Notes: generated by a model not told the origin, from the letters alone. A DNA stretch of 64,000 nucleotides from Mesorhizobium sp. dw_380 (GCF_018588885.1 NZ_JAFFIW010000006.1:203613-267612), one strand, 5' to 3'; shown: positions 30,980-40,549, counted from the stretch's first letter. Translations and numbers: made by a program.

Positions 30980-31726
30980 ATGTCTTCCAGCAATCTGAAC
31001 GGCAAGGCAGCGCTCGTCACGGGCGGCAGTCGCGGCATCGGGGCGGCGATTGCCCGGCGCCTGGCGGCTGATGGCGCCGATGTCGCCCTGACCTATGTGC
31101 ATGGCGAGGAACATGCCCGCTCGGTCGTGGCCGAGATAGAAGCCAAGGGCGGTCGCGCCATCGCGATCAAGGCCGACAACCGGGATGCCGTGGCGATCGA
31201 CAAGGCCGTTGATGACGCCGTCGCCGCATTCGGCCGGCTGGATATCCTGGTCAACAGTGCCGGCATCTGGCGCGCGGCCCCCATCGATACGCTGTCGCTT
31301 GCCGATTTCGACGAGACCATGTCAGTCAATCTCAGGGCTCCGTTCATCGCCTCCAAGGCAGCGGCAGCCCATATGGGAGAGGGCGGCAGGATCATCTCGA
31401 TCGGCAGCAATCTCGCCGAACGCGTCACCGACACAAGCCTCGGGGCCTATTCCGCCAGTAAGGCAGCGCTGGTCGGCCTGACCAAGGCTCTGGCGCGCGA
31501 CCTCGGCCCGCGCGGCATCACCGCCAACGTCGTCCATCCCGGTTCGACCGACACCGACATGAACCCGGCGGATGGCCCGCATGCCGAACATCAGCGCCGG
31601 AAGATGGCGACGCCGCGCTTCGGCAAGGCCGATGATATCGCCGGCATGGTTGCGTGGCTTGCCGGCCCGGAGGGGCGTTTCGTGACAGGTGCGGCATTGA
31701 CGATCGATGGCGGCGCCAACGCCTAA
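30980..31726 (+). CDS. Short-chain dehydrogenase/reductase (SDR)
   Basis: A 248-residue SDR. The cofactor motif is ALVTGGSRGIGAAIARRLAA, followed by NSAGIWRAAPIDTLSLADFD and ISIGSNLAERVTDTSLGAYS with the catalytic YSASK (Tyr-x3-Lys), and ends in GAALTIDGGANA. ATG 30968 is an alternative start four codons upstream. It is probably controlled by the divergent TetR; such pairs often respond to quinones or electrophiles (inference). Confidence 0.92.
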   Translation: MSSSNLNGKAALVTGGSRGIGAAIARRLAADGADVALTYVHGEEHARSVVAEIEAKGGRAIAIKADNRDAVAIDKAVDDAVAAFGRLDILVNSAGIWRAAPIDTLSLADFDETMSVNLRAPFIASKAAAAHMGEGGRIISIGSNLAERVTDTSLGAYSASKAALVGLTKALARDLGPRGITANVVHPGSTDTDMNPADGPHAEHQRRKMATPRFGKADDIAGMVAWLAGPEGRFVTGAALTIDGGANA

Positions 31727-31931
31727 CTTGCATCGAGTCCTCGGGGGCGGAGACACTCCGCTCCCCCGTCACGATGTTGTGAAACTGTTCTGCAACAGGC
31801 GCTCGGAAATTTATGAAAGCTTAACGAAATCGGTATGAATCGGTATAGTCGCGCCTTACATCCGCCATGCGGTGAGCGAGACGGTCTTAGCGTGCGGAAC
31901 GGGAACCGGTTGCGGCCGGAGCGGGTGATTC

Positions 31932-33815
31932 ATGAAATTCCTCCGAAACAAAGCAACCGCGATGCCGCTGATGGCGATCACGGCTACACTCGCTTTCGGC
32001 GTGCCCCAGGCAGGCGCGCAAGGCCTTTTCGACATGCTGTTTGGCGGCGGCGTGAGGCATCAGCCGCAAGGTGAATTTCCGCCGCCGCCAAAGCACAGAC
32101 CGAAAGCGACCGCCGATGGCGGCGATGGCGGCGCGAAAATCAGCAGCCCGTCCTACTACACCTATAAGGCCGACAAGCTGGTGCGCGTCGATTTCTCGAC
32201 GCTGTCCGCAGCGCCCCAGCCGGCGACGCCGCAGGACGCCGCTTTCGTTCCGTCAGTCACGGGGGCTGCTTTCCACGACGCCATTGCCGGTCTCAGCGAC
32301 TACGAACTCTATGCCGAGCCTGATATCGCCAAGGCGCTGATCGCCTACTATTCGGCCAATCCGGACTTTATCTGGGTGAGCGGAACCGGCCCCAACAGCC
32401 GCGCCCAGGATGCGGTGCGGGTGCTGGGAGAGGCGGCGAGCTATGGCCTGACGCCCACCGACTACACGGTCGATGTGCCGGCCGCCAGTTCGTCCCCGAC
32501 GGACGACGCAGCCAAGTTGAAGGACCTCGTGCGCTTCGAGATGGCGCTGTCGGCGCGCGTATTGCGCTACGCCCATGACGCCCAAAGCGGCCGTGTCGAG
32601 CCCAACCGGATGACCGGCTACTACGATTTCCCGGCCAAGCCGCTCGACATGGTCGGCGTGCTGAAGACGCTGGCGCATACGCAGGAGGTTCGCACTTACC
32701 TCGAATCGCGGCATCCGCAGAATGCGGAATATCAGGCGCTGCGCGTCGAGCTGGAATCGCTGCAGGCAAGTGCCGAGAACGAGATCGTCGTCGATCCAAA
32801 GCTGCTGCTGAAGCCGGGCGAAACCAGCCCGGAATTGCCGAAGCTGCTGTCGCTGATCGCGCGCAATCTCGATGACGAGATGGGCGGCACCTATGGTGAG
32901 GTCCTGTCGCGGCTGGCAACCAGCGAAGTCTACGTTCCCGAGCTGGTGCCGCTGATCAAGGCGGTGCAGCAGAAAGAGGGCATGAAAGGTGACGGCGTCA
33001 TCGGTCCGCGCACCGTCGCTTTGCTCGCCGGGACATCGAAGGCCGACAGGCTGCTGAAGGTGCAGGTGGCGCTTGAAGAACTGCGCTGGCTGCCTTCCGA
33101 TCTCGGCAGCCCGCGTGTCTTCATCAACCAGCCTGCCTTCACCGCGAGCTACATCGACAATGGCGAGGAAAAGCTGAAGACGCGCGCCGTCGTCGGCCGG
33201 GTGACCAACCAGACGGCATTCTTCTACGACCAGATCAAGCAGGTTGACTTTCATCCCTATTGGGGCGTGCCGCAGTCGATCATCGTCAACGAAATGCTGC
33301 CCAGGCTGCGCGGCGATCCCGGCTATCTCGATCGGGCCGGCTACGAGGTGACGGATTCGCGCGGCAAGCGTATTCCTTCGTCGGCGGTCGATTGGGGCGC
33401 TTATGGTTCGAACATCCCCTACAGTGTGCGCCAGCAGCCGAGCGAGGCCAATGCGCTGGGCGAACTGAAGATCCTGTTCCCCAACAAGCATGCGATCTAC
33501 ATGCACGACACGCCGCAGAAATCGTTCTTCAAGCAGGATATGCGTGCGCTCAGCCATGGCTGCGTGCGCCTGCAGGACCCGCGCGGCATGGCCGCGGCCG
33601 TGCTTGGCACCTCGGTCGACTATATCGCCGAGAAGCTGAAGCACGGACATTCGACCGAGGACGTGACGCGCAAGATTCCGGTCTATGTCGCCTATTTCAC
33701 CGCCTGGCCCGACATGTCCGGCAAGGTCGAGTATTTCAGCGACGTCTACGACCGCGATTCACGGCTGAAGCAGGCCCTGGATGCGACCGAGGCGGTGCGT
33801 TCGCCGTCAAGCTGA
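31932..33815 (+). CDS. L,D-transpeptidase family protein (YcbB-like)
   Basis: A 627-residue exported enzyme. The signal peptide is residues 1-29 (MPLMAITATLAFGVPQAGAQ). A scaffold domain follows, then a peptidoglycan-binding domain (KAVQQKEGMKGDGVIGPRTV, about 350-370). The YkuD catalytic domain contains AIYMHDTPQKSFFKQDMRAL and the active-site SHGCVRLQDPRGMAAAVLG (Cys). YcbB-like enzymes form 3-3 crosslinks in peptidoglycan, which rhizobia use heavily. The stop overlaps the 3' end of the convergent membrane-protein gene by 9 nt. Confidence 0.93.
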   Translation: MKFLRNKATAMPLMAITATLAFGVPQAGAQGLFDMLFGGGVRHQPQGEFPPPPKHRPKATADGGDGGAKISSPSYYTYKADKLVRVDFSTLSAAPQPATPQDAAFVPSVTGAAFHDAIAGLSDYELYAEPDIAKALIAYYSANPDFIWVSGTGPNSRAQDAVRVLGEAASYGLTPTDYTVDVPAASSSPTDDAAKLKDLVRFEMALSARVLRYAHDAQSGRVEPNRMTGYYDFPAKPLDMVGVLKTLAHTQEVRTYLESRHPQNAEYQALRVELESLQASAENEIVVDPKLLLKPGETSPELPKLLSLIARNLDDEMGGTYGEVLSRLATSEVYVPELVPLIKAVQQKEGMKGDGVIGPRTVALLAGTSKADRLLKVQVALEELRWLPSDLGSPRVFINQPAFTASYIDNGEEKLKTRAVVGRVTNQTAFFYDQIKQVDFHPYWGVPQSIIVNEMLPRLRGDPGYLDRAGYEVTDSRGKRIPSSAVDWGAYGSNIPYSVRQQPSEANALGELKILFPNKHAIYMHDTPQKSFFKQDMRALSHGCVRLQDPRGMAAAVLGTSVDYIAEKLKHGHSTEDVTRKIPVYVAYFTAWPDMSGKVEYFSDVYDRDSRLKQALDATEAVRSPSS

Positions 33816-34274
33816 TAGCCGGCGTTCCGACAAGGGACGCCGGAAACCAGCGTCGCGCCCGGCGATCAGCCAGTAGACCAGCCCGGCCACCAAACCGGCG
33901 GCGGCAATAATGCCGATGTCGGCCCAGCGCTCCGGATCCATATCCTGGGCCGAACTCGGCCAGATCAGGAGGAAGCCGCCAGCGGCGGCAGCGGCACCGA
34001 AGAACATGTGCATCAGGACATTGCGCAGCGAGAAGAATTCGGCGATGAGCGCGAAGATCAACGTCTGCAATACGGTCACGACAACCGTCAGGAAATAGAT
34101 GAACATGCCGAGCGGCGGCACCACCAGGGCCGCGATCGGCGTAACGCCCATGACATCGAAATAGGCGGGCGCTCCAGGCAGGGAACTGAGCGCGGCGTAG
34201 ATTGCCACCACGGCGAACAGGCCGACCAGTGTGGCGACGAGATAGCCGGCAAGCATCATCAGGATGCGCTTCAT
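33807..34274 (-). CDS. Four-helix membrane protein, unidentified (155 aa)
   Basis: A 155-residue membrane protein from ATG 34274 with four hydrophobic segments (residues about 3-30, 45-75, 80-105 and 118-142: LMMLAGYLVATLVGLFAVVA, GMFIYFLTVVVTVLQTLIFA, MHMFFGAAAAAGGFLLIWP, IGIIAAAGLVAGLVYWLIAG). It ends in a basic tail. I do not recognise a family. It converges on the transpeptidase and overlaps its end by 9 nt; the next gene upstream (34430-34687) is in the same direction. Confidence 0.7.
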   Translation of the reverse strand: MKRILMMLAGYLVATLVGLFAVVAIYAALSSLPGAPAYFDVMGVTPIAALVVPPLGMFIYFLTVVVTVLQTLIFALIAEFFSLRNVLMHMFFGAAAAAGGFLLIWPSSAQDMDPERWADIGIIAAAGLVAGLVYWLIAGRDAGFRRPLSERRLSA

Positions 34275-34429
34275 CACGTGCTTCGCCGTCGCCAAGCCCA
34301 CCCCCCCATGCGGCGCAGTCAACAGTTTCAGTCAGCCATCAAAGACGATCCGGCGCAAGGGGAGGCGAGCAAGCGGTGCCCTTCCGCAAGCTCGGCCCTT
34401 CGCCCCCAAGAGAGTGTCTCCGGATCAGC

Positions 34430-34687
34430 CTATTTGGGCTCGGCCGTCACGGGGTCGTAAGTGATCTGAACCTTCGCCTTGTCGGCGGTGTAGTAGGTGA
34501 CGATATAGGCGCCATCATCCCAGTCGACTTCTTTGACATATTGGAAGCCGTCACGCTGCTCGACCTTGGCGATGATGTCAGACAGTTTCTTGGCATTCGG
34601 TGGCGGCAATGGCTTGTCATCCGCCGCCAGAGCCGATCCGGCAGCGAGAAAAACGGCGACGCTGGTCGCCATGAGAAATCTGGACAT
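34430..34687 (-). CDS. PepSY-domain exported protein
   Basis: An 85-residue protein with a signal peptide (residues 1-22, MSRFLMATSVAVFLAAGSAL). The mature part has LSDIIAKVEQRDGFQYVKEV and GAYIVTYYTADKAKVQITYD, typical of small PepSY proteins. PepSY modules inhibit or chaperone periplasmic proteases or bind membrane partners. The partner here is unknown. Confidence 0.75.
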   Translation of the reverse strand: MSRFLMATSVAVFLAAGSALAADDKPLPPPNAKKLSDIIAKVEQRDGFQYVKEVDWDDGAYIVTYYTADKAKVQITYDPVTAEPK

Positions 34688-34847
34688 GGTTTTCCCTCAA
34701 GTTTGACTGAAGGAAACTCGCTGGCATGGTGGTTTGTTCCAGACGGGCTGCAACGGGTACCTGACCGCGTTTGCATCGATTGCAAATTCGCCGAGCGCTT
34801 CCCAACAGGGTGCCAAGACGGACGGTGAGGCCAAAACCTAGGAAAAA

Positions 34848-34922
34848 TGGTGGGCGATGCAGGGATTGAACCTGCGACCCCACCCGTGTGAAGGGTGTGC
34901 TCTCCCGCTGAGCTAATCGCCC
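34848..34922 (-). tRNA. tRNA-Val(CAC)
   Basis: A complete cloverleaf on the minus strand with the CCA end encoded. The acceptor stem is GGGCGAT/ATCGCCC. The anticodon arm CACCC-TTCACAC-GGGTG places CAC at positions 34-36, reading GTG (Val). The T-loop is GGTTCAATCC. The 5' end is at 34922 and the CCA at 34848-34850. No element is inserted in it, and it stands alone between two convergent/divergent genes. Confidence 0.95.
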
Positions 34923-35061
34923 GCTCGTTGCCCGAAGGCCAAGCGAGCCGCGATATAAGGGAGGCCGGCCGGTTAAGTCAAGGCAGTGTCTGGCGTTCTC
35001 ACAGCGATCGGATTCTTGGCCCTTTCGGACCCCTCTCAACTGGATGCCGATCGCTGCCCGT

Positions 35062-35745
35062 TCAGTGTCCCGCGGCGGCGATCAGCCTTTGCGCCAGGTC
35101 GAGCGTCAGCGCGTCGAAATGCGAGATTACAGCCGACGGCTCGAATTCGCGGACATGGCGGTCGGTGTAGCCGAAATCGACCGCGACGACCGGAATGCCG
35201 GCAGCCTTGGCGGTGTCGATGTCGGTTTGCGAGTCACCGACCATCAGAGCGCGGTGCGGATCGCCGCCGGCCAGCCTGATGGTTTCCGTCAAATGGCGCG
35301 GATCGGGCTTGCGGAACGCGAACGTGTCCTGGCCGGCGATCGCCGCGAAATGTCTGGTCAAGCCGAGCGCTTCGATCAGCGCCAGCGAGTTGGCCTCGTA
35401 TTTGTTGGTGCAGACGGCCAGGAGATAGCCTGCCTTCTCGAATCGTGCGATCGCCTCGATGACACCGGGGTAGGGGCGGGATTTTCCCGGAATGTTGTCG
35501 GTGTAGTGATCGAGAAACAGTCTCAGCAGCCGGTCGTGCTCGGCGACATCAAGCGAGCGCTGCTGGGCGGCGTGCGCGCGCTCTATCATCACGCGGCCGC
35601 CATGGCCGACGAAGCGCTTGAAGCCGGCCTCGTCGACGGCGGCAAGCTCGCTGGCGGCCAGGCTGTGGTTGAGGCTGTCGAGCAGGTCCGGCGCCGTGTC
35701 AATCAGCGTTCCGTCGAGGTCGAACACGATGATCGGGCGACTCAT
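35062..35745 (-). CDS. gph: Phosphoglycolate phosphatase
   Basis: A 227-residue HAD phosphatase from ATG 35745 (MSRPIIVFDLDGTLIDTAPD). The motifs are I FDLDGTLIDT, II AVCTNKYE, and III/IV KPDPRHLTETIRLAGGDPHR with VGDSQTDIDTAKAAGIPVVA. The Gph-like variant is indicated by the cap segment and the TDxxxA motif. It hydrolyses 2-phosphoglycolate formed by DNA repair or rubisco-like activity. It is divergent from rpiA. Confidence 0.9.
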   Translation of the reverse strand: MSRPIIVFDLDGTLIDTAPDLLDSLNHSLAASELAAVDEAGFKRFVGHGGRVMIERAHAAQQRSLDVAEHDRLLRLFLDHYTDNIPGKSRPYPGVIEAIARFEKAGYLLAVCTNKYEANSLALIEALGLTRHFAAIAGQDTFAFRKPDPRHLTETIRLAGGDPHRALMVGDSQTDIDTAKAAGIPVVAVDFGYTDRHVREFEPSAVISHFDALTLDLAQRLIAAAGH

Positions 35746-35956
35746 GATCCATCCTGCGCAGTTTTTGTAATCGGCAGGCGATAGCGGCTGCGGCGCGTCA
35801 AGGCAAGCAGAGCGGTGGACAGCCGCGGACAGCCCGCCAAGGGCTTTGACCACGGTCAAAGGCTTTGACCGGACCGGCAAAAATGCTAGGAGCCCGAAAC
35901 GCTGGAGCGCGTCGCATCGAACGGGCCCAGGCGACGCGCTTCAGTTCTTAGTTTTC

Positions 35957-35981
35957 ATGCATGTCGTTGGGCGACATGCAT
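35957..35981. repeat. Palindrome of Rhizobiales intergenic repeat type upstream of rpiA
   Basis: ATGCATGTCG and CGACATGCAT flank a five-base loop TTGGG, a perfect 10-bp inverted repeat, preceded by CGACGCGCTTCAGTTCTTAG which is common in Rhizobiales intergenic repeats. It covers the upstream in-frame ATG 35961 of rpiA, which argues that ATG 36006 is the true start. Confidence 0.7.
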
Positions 35982-36005
35982 CAGGTTTCGGGGCAGCAAA
36001 GCAGC

Positions 36006-36737
36006 ATGGACGCGAGGCAATTGAAGGTCGAAGCCGCGCGGGCGGCCCTTGCCCATGTCACCGATGGCATGCGGCTCGGCATCGGCACCGGCACCACTGC
36101 CGAGGAGTTCGTGCGGCTTTTGGCCGACAAGGTCGCCACCGGCATGACCGTCATTGGGGTGCCGACTTCGGAGCGCACCGCTGCGCTGTGCCGCGAGCTT
36201 GGCGTGCCGTTGTCGACATTGGAGGAAACGCCCGAGCTCGATCTCACCGTCGACGGCGCCGATGAGGTCGACCCGGAACTGACCCTGATCAAGGGCGGCG
36301 GCGGCGCGCTGCTGCGTGAGAAGATCGTGGCCGCGGCCTCGCAGCGCATGATCGTCATTGCCGACCAGTCGAAGATGGTCGAGACGCTCGGCCGGTTTCC
36401 GCTGCCGATCGAAGTCAACCAGTTCGGCCTGCGTGCCACCGAGATCGCGGTGGCCGCGGCGGCTGCGAAGCTCGGCCTTTCCGGTTCGATTACATTGAGG
36501 ATGACGGGAGGCCAGGCTTTTGTTACAGACGGCGGCCATTTTATCCTCGATGCATCTTTTGGCCGCATTCCGGATACAAGAGCGCTTTCGAATGCTCTCC
36601 ACGCCATTCCGGGCGTGGTCGAGCATGGTCTTTTCATCGGGCTGGCGTCAGCGGCCATCATCGCCGGCGGCGACGGTATCCAAACCGTCCATGCCGCCCG
36701 AAAACCAGGGAGTTCTACCGACCATGATGTTGCATAA
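36006..36737 (+). CDS. rpiA: Ribose-5-phosphate isomerase A
   Basis: A 243-residue sugar isomerase of the pentose phosphate pathway. Motifs are [60 protein letters not shown] and [23 protein letters not shown] 36006 avoids the palindrome at 35957-35981. The stop overlaps the start of the DUF2059 gene by 14 nt, so the two are coupled. Confidence 0.94.
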   Translation: MDARQLKVEAARAALAHVTDGMRLGIGTGTTAEEFVRLLADKVATGMTVIGVPTSERTAALCRELGVPLSTLEETPELDLTVDGADEVDPELTLIKGGGGALLREKIVAAASQRMIVIADQSKMVETLGRFPLPIEVNQFGLRATEIAVAAAAAKLGLSGSITLRMTGGQAFVTDGGHFILDASFGRIPDTRALSNALHAIPGVVEHGLFIGLASAAIIAGGDGIQTVHAARKPGSSTDHDVA

Positions 36738-37338
36738 TCGGGTTCGCGGCCTTTGCGCCGTTCTGGCGGCTTCGGCCGTTTTGGCGTTCTCTTCGCCGGC
36801 GTTTTCGCAAGACGTTCCGGAATCGCACCTGAAGGCCGCCCGTGCGGCGGTCGCGGCGATCCACGCGACGGACCCATTCGACAACATCCTGCCGCAGGCG
36901 GCTGCCGCGCTCGAATCGCAGCTCATCCAGAAGAACCCGGATATGCAGGAGCTGATCGGCAAGACCATCAACGAGAAGGCGCTGGCGCTGGCCTCGCGCC
37001 GCGCCGATCTCGAGAAGGAAGCGGCTCTTGCCTATGCGAAGGTGTTTTCCGAAAAGGAACTCAACGACATCGCGGCGTTCTACAATTCCGAATCCGGCAA
37101 GAAGCTCCTCGACAGCGGTCCGACCGTGACGCGTGATTTGGTCAAGGCAGCCGACATCTGGCAAAATGGCGTCGCCCGCGATCTCGCGCAGCAGGTGGGC
37201 GAAACGCTGGCCGCGGCGGCGAAGGCCAAGGCGCCGGCTGCGCCCGCCGATGCAGCCGCTCCGGCCGACGGAACCGCTCCGGCCGATGGCGCGGCACCTG
37301 CCGATGGTTCGGCTCCGGCGGACGACACGCAGAACTGA
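36724..37338 (+). CDS. Exported DUF2059 family protein
   Basis: A 204-residue protein. The signal peptide is residues 1-29 ([20 protein letters not shown], cleaved after SQ or similar). The DUF2059 helical domain holds [20 protein letters not shown] and [20 protein letters not shown]. The C-terminus is a low-complexity Ala/Pro/Asp repeat of APADG type (about 170-204). Its start lies inside the rpiA 3' end. A clear terminator hairpin follows at 37373-37400. Function unknown. Confidence 0.85.
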   Translation: MMLHNRVRGLCAVLAASAVLAFSSPAFSQDVPESHLKAARAAVAAIHATDPFDNILPQAAAALESQLIQKNPDMQELIGKTINEKALALASRRADLEKEAALAYAKVFSEKELNDIAAFYNSESGKKLLDSGPTVTRDLVKAADIWQNGVARDLAQQVGETLAAAAKAKAPAAPADAAAPADGTAPADGAAPADGSAPADDTQN

Positions 37339-37372
37339 TCCTGTTCTTTGAACGGCCTCGCGGCCATCGGTG

Positions 37373-37400
37373 AAGCCCGGCTTGTCCGGGCTTTTCTTTT
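37373..37400 (+). terminator. Rho-independent terminator after rpiA-DUF2059
   Basis: AAGCCCGG and CCGGGCTT form a stem with loop CTTGT, followed by TTCTTTTG. It lies 35 bases after the DUF2059 stop and before gor, in the right orientation. Confidence 0.85.
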
Positions 37401-37454
37401 GATGGTTTGCGGCCTACCTGTCACACACATTTTCGACGTTCAAGGAGCCGCGTC

Positions 37455-38846
37455 ATGGCCGGTTACGACTACGACCTCTTCGTCATCGGCGGCGGTTCCG
37501 GCGGGGTGAGGGCGGCGCGCGTTGCCGCGGCACTCGGCAAGCGTGTCGGTATCGCGGAGGAGTACCGCTATGGCGGCACCTGCGTTATCAGGGGCTGCGT
37601 GCCGAAGAAACTCTATGTCTACGCCTCGCAATTTCCGGAGCATTTTGCCGACGCGGCCGGCTATGGCTGGACGGTGCCGGAAGCCAGCTTCAACTGGCGG
37701 ACGCTGGTCGCCAACAAGGATCGCGAGATCAGCCGGCTGGAAGCGATCTACAAGAAGAATGTCGAGGGCGCCGGCGGCGAGACCTTTCATTCGCGGGCGA
37801 TGATCGTCGACCCGCACGTGGTGCATCTTCTCGGCGAGGACCGCACCATCACCGCCGACCAGATCCTGATCGCCACCGGCGGTCGTCCGGCGGCGCATCC
37901 GGCGCTGCCCGGCCACGAACATTGCATCTTTTCCAACGAGGCTTTCGACCTCAAGGAGCTGCCAAAGGCGATCATGATCGAGGGCGGCGGCTATATCGCG
38001 GTCGAGTTCGCCAACATTTTCCACGGCCTCGGCGTCGACACCACGCTGGTCTATCGCGGCAAGGAGATACTCAGCCGCTTCGATATGGACCTGCGCCGCA
38101 CGCTGCACGAAACCATGGAAAAGAAGGGGATAAAGATACTCTGCCATTCGGTGACCGAGTGGGTGCGCAAGCGGCCGGACGGCCGGCTCGATGCCCTTCT
38201 CAACAGCGGCAAGGTGCTGACGGTGGACCAGGTCATGCTCGCCATAGGGCGTCTCCCTAATACCGAGAATATGGGCCTGGAAGGCATCGGCATCGAGATG
38301 ACCCCGACCGGTGCGGTCAAGGTCGACGACTATTCCCGCACCAACATCGACAATATCTGGGCGATCGGCGACGTCACCAACCGCGTACAGCTAACGCCGG
38401 TGGCGATTCATGAAGCCATGTGCTTCGTCGAGACGGCGTTCAAGGGCAATCCGACCGCCCCCGACCACGAGACCATCGCGACCGCCGTTTTCTCCCAGCC
38501 GGAAATCGGCACCGTCGGCCTGTCGGAAGACGAAGCCATCAAGCGCTTTGCCGATATCGAGATCTACCGCGCCAGCTTCCGGCCGATGCGGCATACGCTG
38601 TCCGGCCGCGACGAAAAGATGCTGATCAAGCTGGTGGTCGATGGGGCCTCGCGCAAAGTGCTCGGCGCCCACATATTGGGGCCGGATGCCGGCGAAATGG
38701 CGCAGCTGCTCGGCATTCCTTTGAAGGCCGGCCTGACCAAGGATGATTTCGACCGCACAATGGCCGTGCATCCGACCGCCGCGGAAGAGCTGGTCACCAT
38801 GTACAAGCCGACATACCGCGTGAAGGACGGCCAGCGCGTCGATTGA
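37455..38846 (+). CDS. gor: Glutathione-disulfide reductase
   Basis: A 463-residue flavoprotein disulfide reductase. The FAD motif is DLFVIGGGSGGVRAARVAAA; the redox pair is GGTCVIRGCVPKKLYVYASQ (C-x4-C); NADPH binding shows in AIMIEGGGYIAVEFANIFHG with the two Arg after YRGKEILSRFD; the C-terminal His-Glu dyad is in AVHPTAAEELVTM. Start ATG 37455 has SD AAGGAG. It reduces oxidised glutathione in the cytosol. Confidence 0.95.
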   Translation: MAGYDYDLFVIGGGSGGVRAARVAAALGKRVGIAEEYRYGGTCVIRGCVPKKLYVYASQFPEHFADAAGYGWTVPEASFNWRTLVANKDREISRLEAIYKKNVEGAGGETFHSRAMIVDPHVVHLLGEDRTITADQILIATGGRPAAHPALPGHEHCIFSNEAFDLKELPKAIMIEGGGYIAVEFANIFHGLGVDTTLVYRGKEILSRFDMDLRRTLHETMEKKGIKILCHSVTEWVRKRPDGRLDALLNSGKVLTVDQVMLAIGRLPNTENMGLEGIGIEMTPTGAVKVDDYSRTNIDNIWAIGDVTNRVQLTPVAIHEAMCFVETAFKGNPTAPDHETIATAVFSQPEIGTVGLSEDEAIKRFADIEIYRASFRPMRHTLSGRDEKMLIKLVVDGASRKVLGAHILGPDAGEMAQLLGIPLKAGLTKDDFDRTMAVHPTAAEELVTMYKPTYRVKDGQRVD

Positions 38847-38870
38847 AACACGTTAAGCGCCTAAACAAGG

Positions 38871-38904
38871 CCCATCGCGGCAACTGCTGCCGCGATGGGA
38901 TTTC
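38871..38904. terminator. Bidirectional terminator-like hairpin between gor and mgtE
   Basis: CCCATCGCGGCA and TGCCGCGATGGG are a perfect 12-bp inverted repeat with loop ACTGC, followed by GATTTCT. It separates the convergent gor (+) and mgtE (-) genes and may serve both. Confidence 0.75.
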
Positions 38905-38913
38905 TGGCTGTTG

Positions 38914-40278
38914 CTACAGCAGCGTGCCGCGCAGGATCACCAGCGCCACCGAGAAATAGATCACCAGCCCGGTGACATCGACCAACGTCGCGACGAACGG
39001 CGCCGACGCGCTGGCCGGATCGAAGCCGATCCGTTTCAGGGCGAACGGCAGCATTGACCCCGACAGGGAACCAAAGGTGACGATGCCGACCAGTGTCGCG
39101 CCGACGGTCGTGGCGATCAGCGGCCAGTGCGGGCCATAATCGTAGAGACCCATATATTGCCAGGCCGCGATGCGGCAAATGCCGACCACGCCCAACATGG
39201 CGCCGAGCACGAGACCGGTGGGCAGTTCGCGCAGCGCAACCCGCCACCAGTCGCGCAGCCCGATCTCGCGCAACGCCAGGGCACGGATGACCAGGGACGT
39301 CGCCTGCGAGCCGGAATTGCCGCCGGAGCTCATGATCAGCGGGATGAACAGGGTCAGCACGATCGCCTTCTCCAGTTCGCCCTCGTAGCTCTGCATGGCG
39401 TTCGCCGTCAGCATTTCGCTGATGAACAGCGCGCAGAGCCAACCGCCCCGCTTCTTGATCATGGCGAGGAAGCTCATCTTCATATAGGGCTCGTCAAGCG
39501 CTTCCATGCCGCCGAAACGGTGCACGTCCTCGGTCGTCTCCTCGATCATCGTGTCGATGATGTCGTCGATGGTGACGATGCCGAGGATCTTACCGTGATC
39601 GACGACAGGAACGGCCAGCAGATCGTATTTGGAGATCGTCTGCGCCAGATTTTCACGATCGGTCAGCGGAGTGACCGTCACCGGCACGCGGTCCGGCGCC
39701 ACGGACAGGATCGAATCGCCCGGCTCGCCGGTGATCAGCCGGCGCAGGCCGGTCGACCGCACCAGCAGGTGTGTTTCCGGATCGACGATGTAGATCGCGT
39801 AGACGGTCTCGCGCGTCCGCTCGACCTTGCGGATGTAGTCGAGCGTGCGCCCAACGGTCCAGTCCGAGGGGACGCTGACGAACTCCGTCGTCATGATCGA
39901 TGCGGCGCTGCCTTCGGGATAGCCCAGAATGGAAAGCAGGGTTGCGCGCAACGGCGGCGCCAGTGCACCGAGCAGCTCGGAGCGTGCCGGTTCATCGAGG
40001 TCGCGCAGAATATCCGCTGCACGGTCGACAGACATCGCCGTGAGCAGCTTGCTCGCCTTGGAGCGGGGCAGGGCTTCCGCCAATTCGGGCGCGCCTTCGA
40101 GTTCGGGCTGATCGAAGATCTCGACCAGCCGTTCGAAGGGTACGGCGCAAAGCATATCCGTCGCGGTTTCGCGCGATTCGTGATTGAGCGCCTCGACCAC
40201 GTCGGCGACATGGTCGTTTGCAAGGACGCGGGCGATGGCGACGGCCTCGTCGTCCGCTACGAGGGAAAATTCGTTCAT
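38914..40278 (-). CDS. mgtE: Magnesium transporter MgtE
   Basis: A 454-residue magnesium channel. The cytosolic MgtE_N domain is helical (residues 20-135, including LPRSKASKLLTAMSVDRAAD). A CBS pair follows (138-260, with TEFVSVPSDWTVGRTLDYIR and TPLTDRENLAQTISKYDLLA), and a plug helix leads into five TMs (GGWLCALFISEMLTANAMQ; VLTLFIPLIMSSGGNSGSQA; LGAMLGVVGIC; TVGATLVGIVTFGSLSGSML; VDVTGLVIYFSVALVIL). The GGNSGSQ motif matches the selectivity region. Magnesium gates it through the CBS domains. A promoter and 140-nt leader lie upstream at 40279-40453. Confidence 0.94.
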   Translation of the reverse strand: MNEFSLVADDEAVAIARVLANDHVADVVEALNHESRETATDMLCAVPFERLVEIFDQPELEGAPELAEALPRSKASKLLTAMSVDRAADILRDLDEPARSELLGALAPPLRATLLSILGYPEGSAASIMTTEFVSVPSDWTVGRTLDYIRKVERTRETVYAIYIVDPETHLLVRSTGLRRLITGEPGDSILSVAPDRVPVTVTPLTDRENLAQTISKYDLLAVPVVDHGKILGIVTIDDIIDTMIEETTEDVHRFGGMEALDEPYMKMSFLAMIKKRGGWLCALFISEMLTANAMQSYEGELEKAIVLTLFIPLIMSSGGNSGSQATSLVIRALALREIGLRDWWRVALRELPTGLVLGAMLGVVGICRIAAWQYMGLYDYGPHWPLIATTVGATLVGIVTFGSLSGSMLPFALKRIGFDPASASAPFVATLVDVTGLVIYFSVALVILRGTLL

Positions 40279-40425
40279 GGTTCACTCCTTGCCGTCCGGC
40301 AGGACATGAACCATTCAGGTCACGTCTAGGCGGACGGCGGTTGCGTTCGACTAATACTGTCGCCAGGCATGGCGCGGTGACCTTTCCGCTTGCGGGTTTG
40401 CGTTTGACTGTCTGCAAGCCGGCGC

Positions 40426-40453
40426 AACATAGGGGCGCCCCTTGCCGAGTCAA
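40426..40453 (-). promoter_or_regulatory. Candidate sigma-70 promoter for mgtE
   Basis: On the minus strand TTGACT (40453-40448) and TATGTT (40431-40426) are separated by 16 bp. The predicted transcript would have a leader of roughly 140 nt before mgtE at 40278. The leader contains no M-box signature I can recognise. Confidence 0.5.
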
Positions 40454-40549
40454 TCGCCGTAAGGAAGGAAAATGGTGCCTGATGGCTGCGATCGCGACAC
40501 TGTGATGGTCGATCGTCGCCAGACGCGGCAAGCCGCGGTGAAAGCATCG

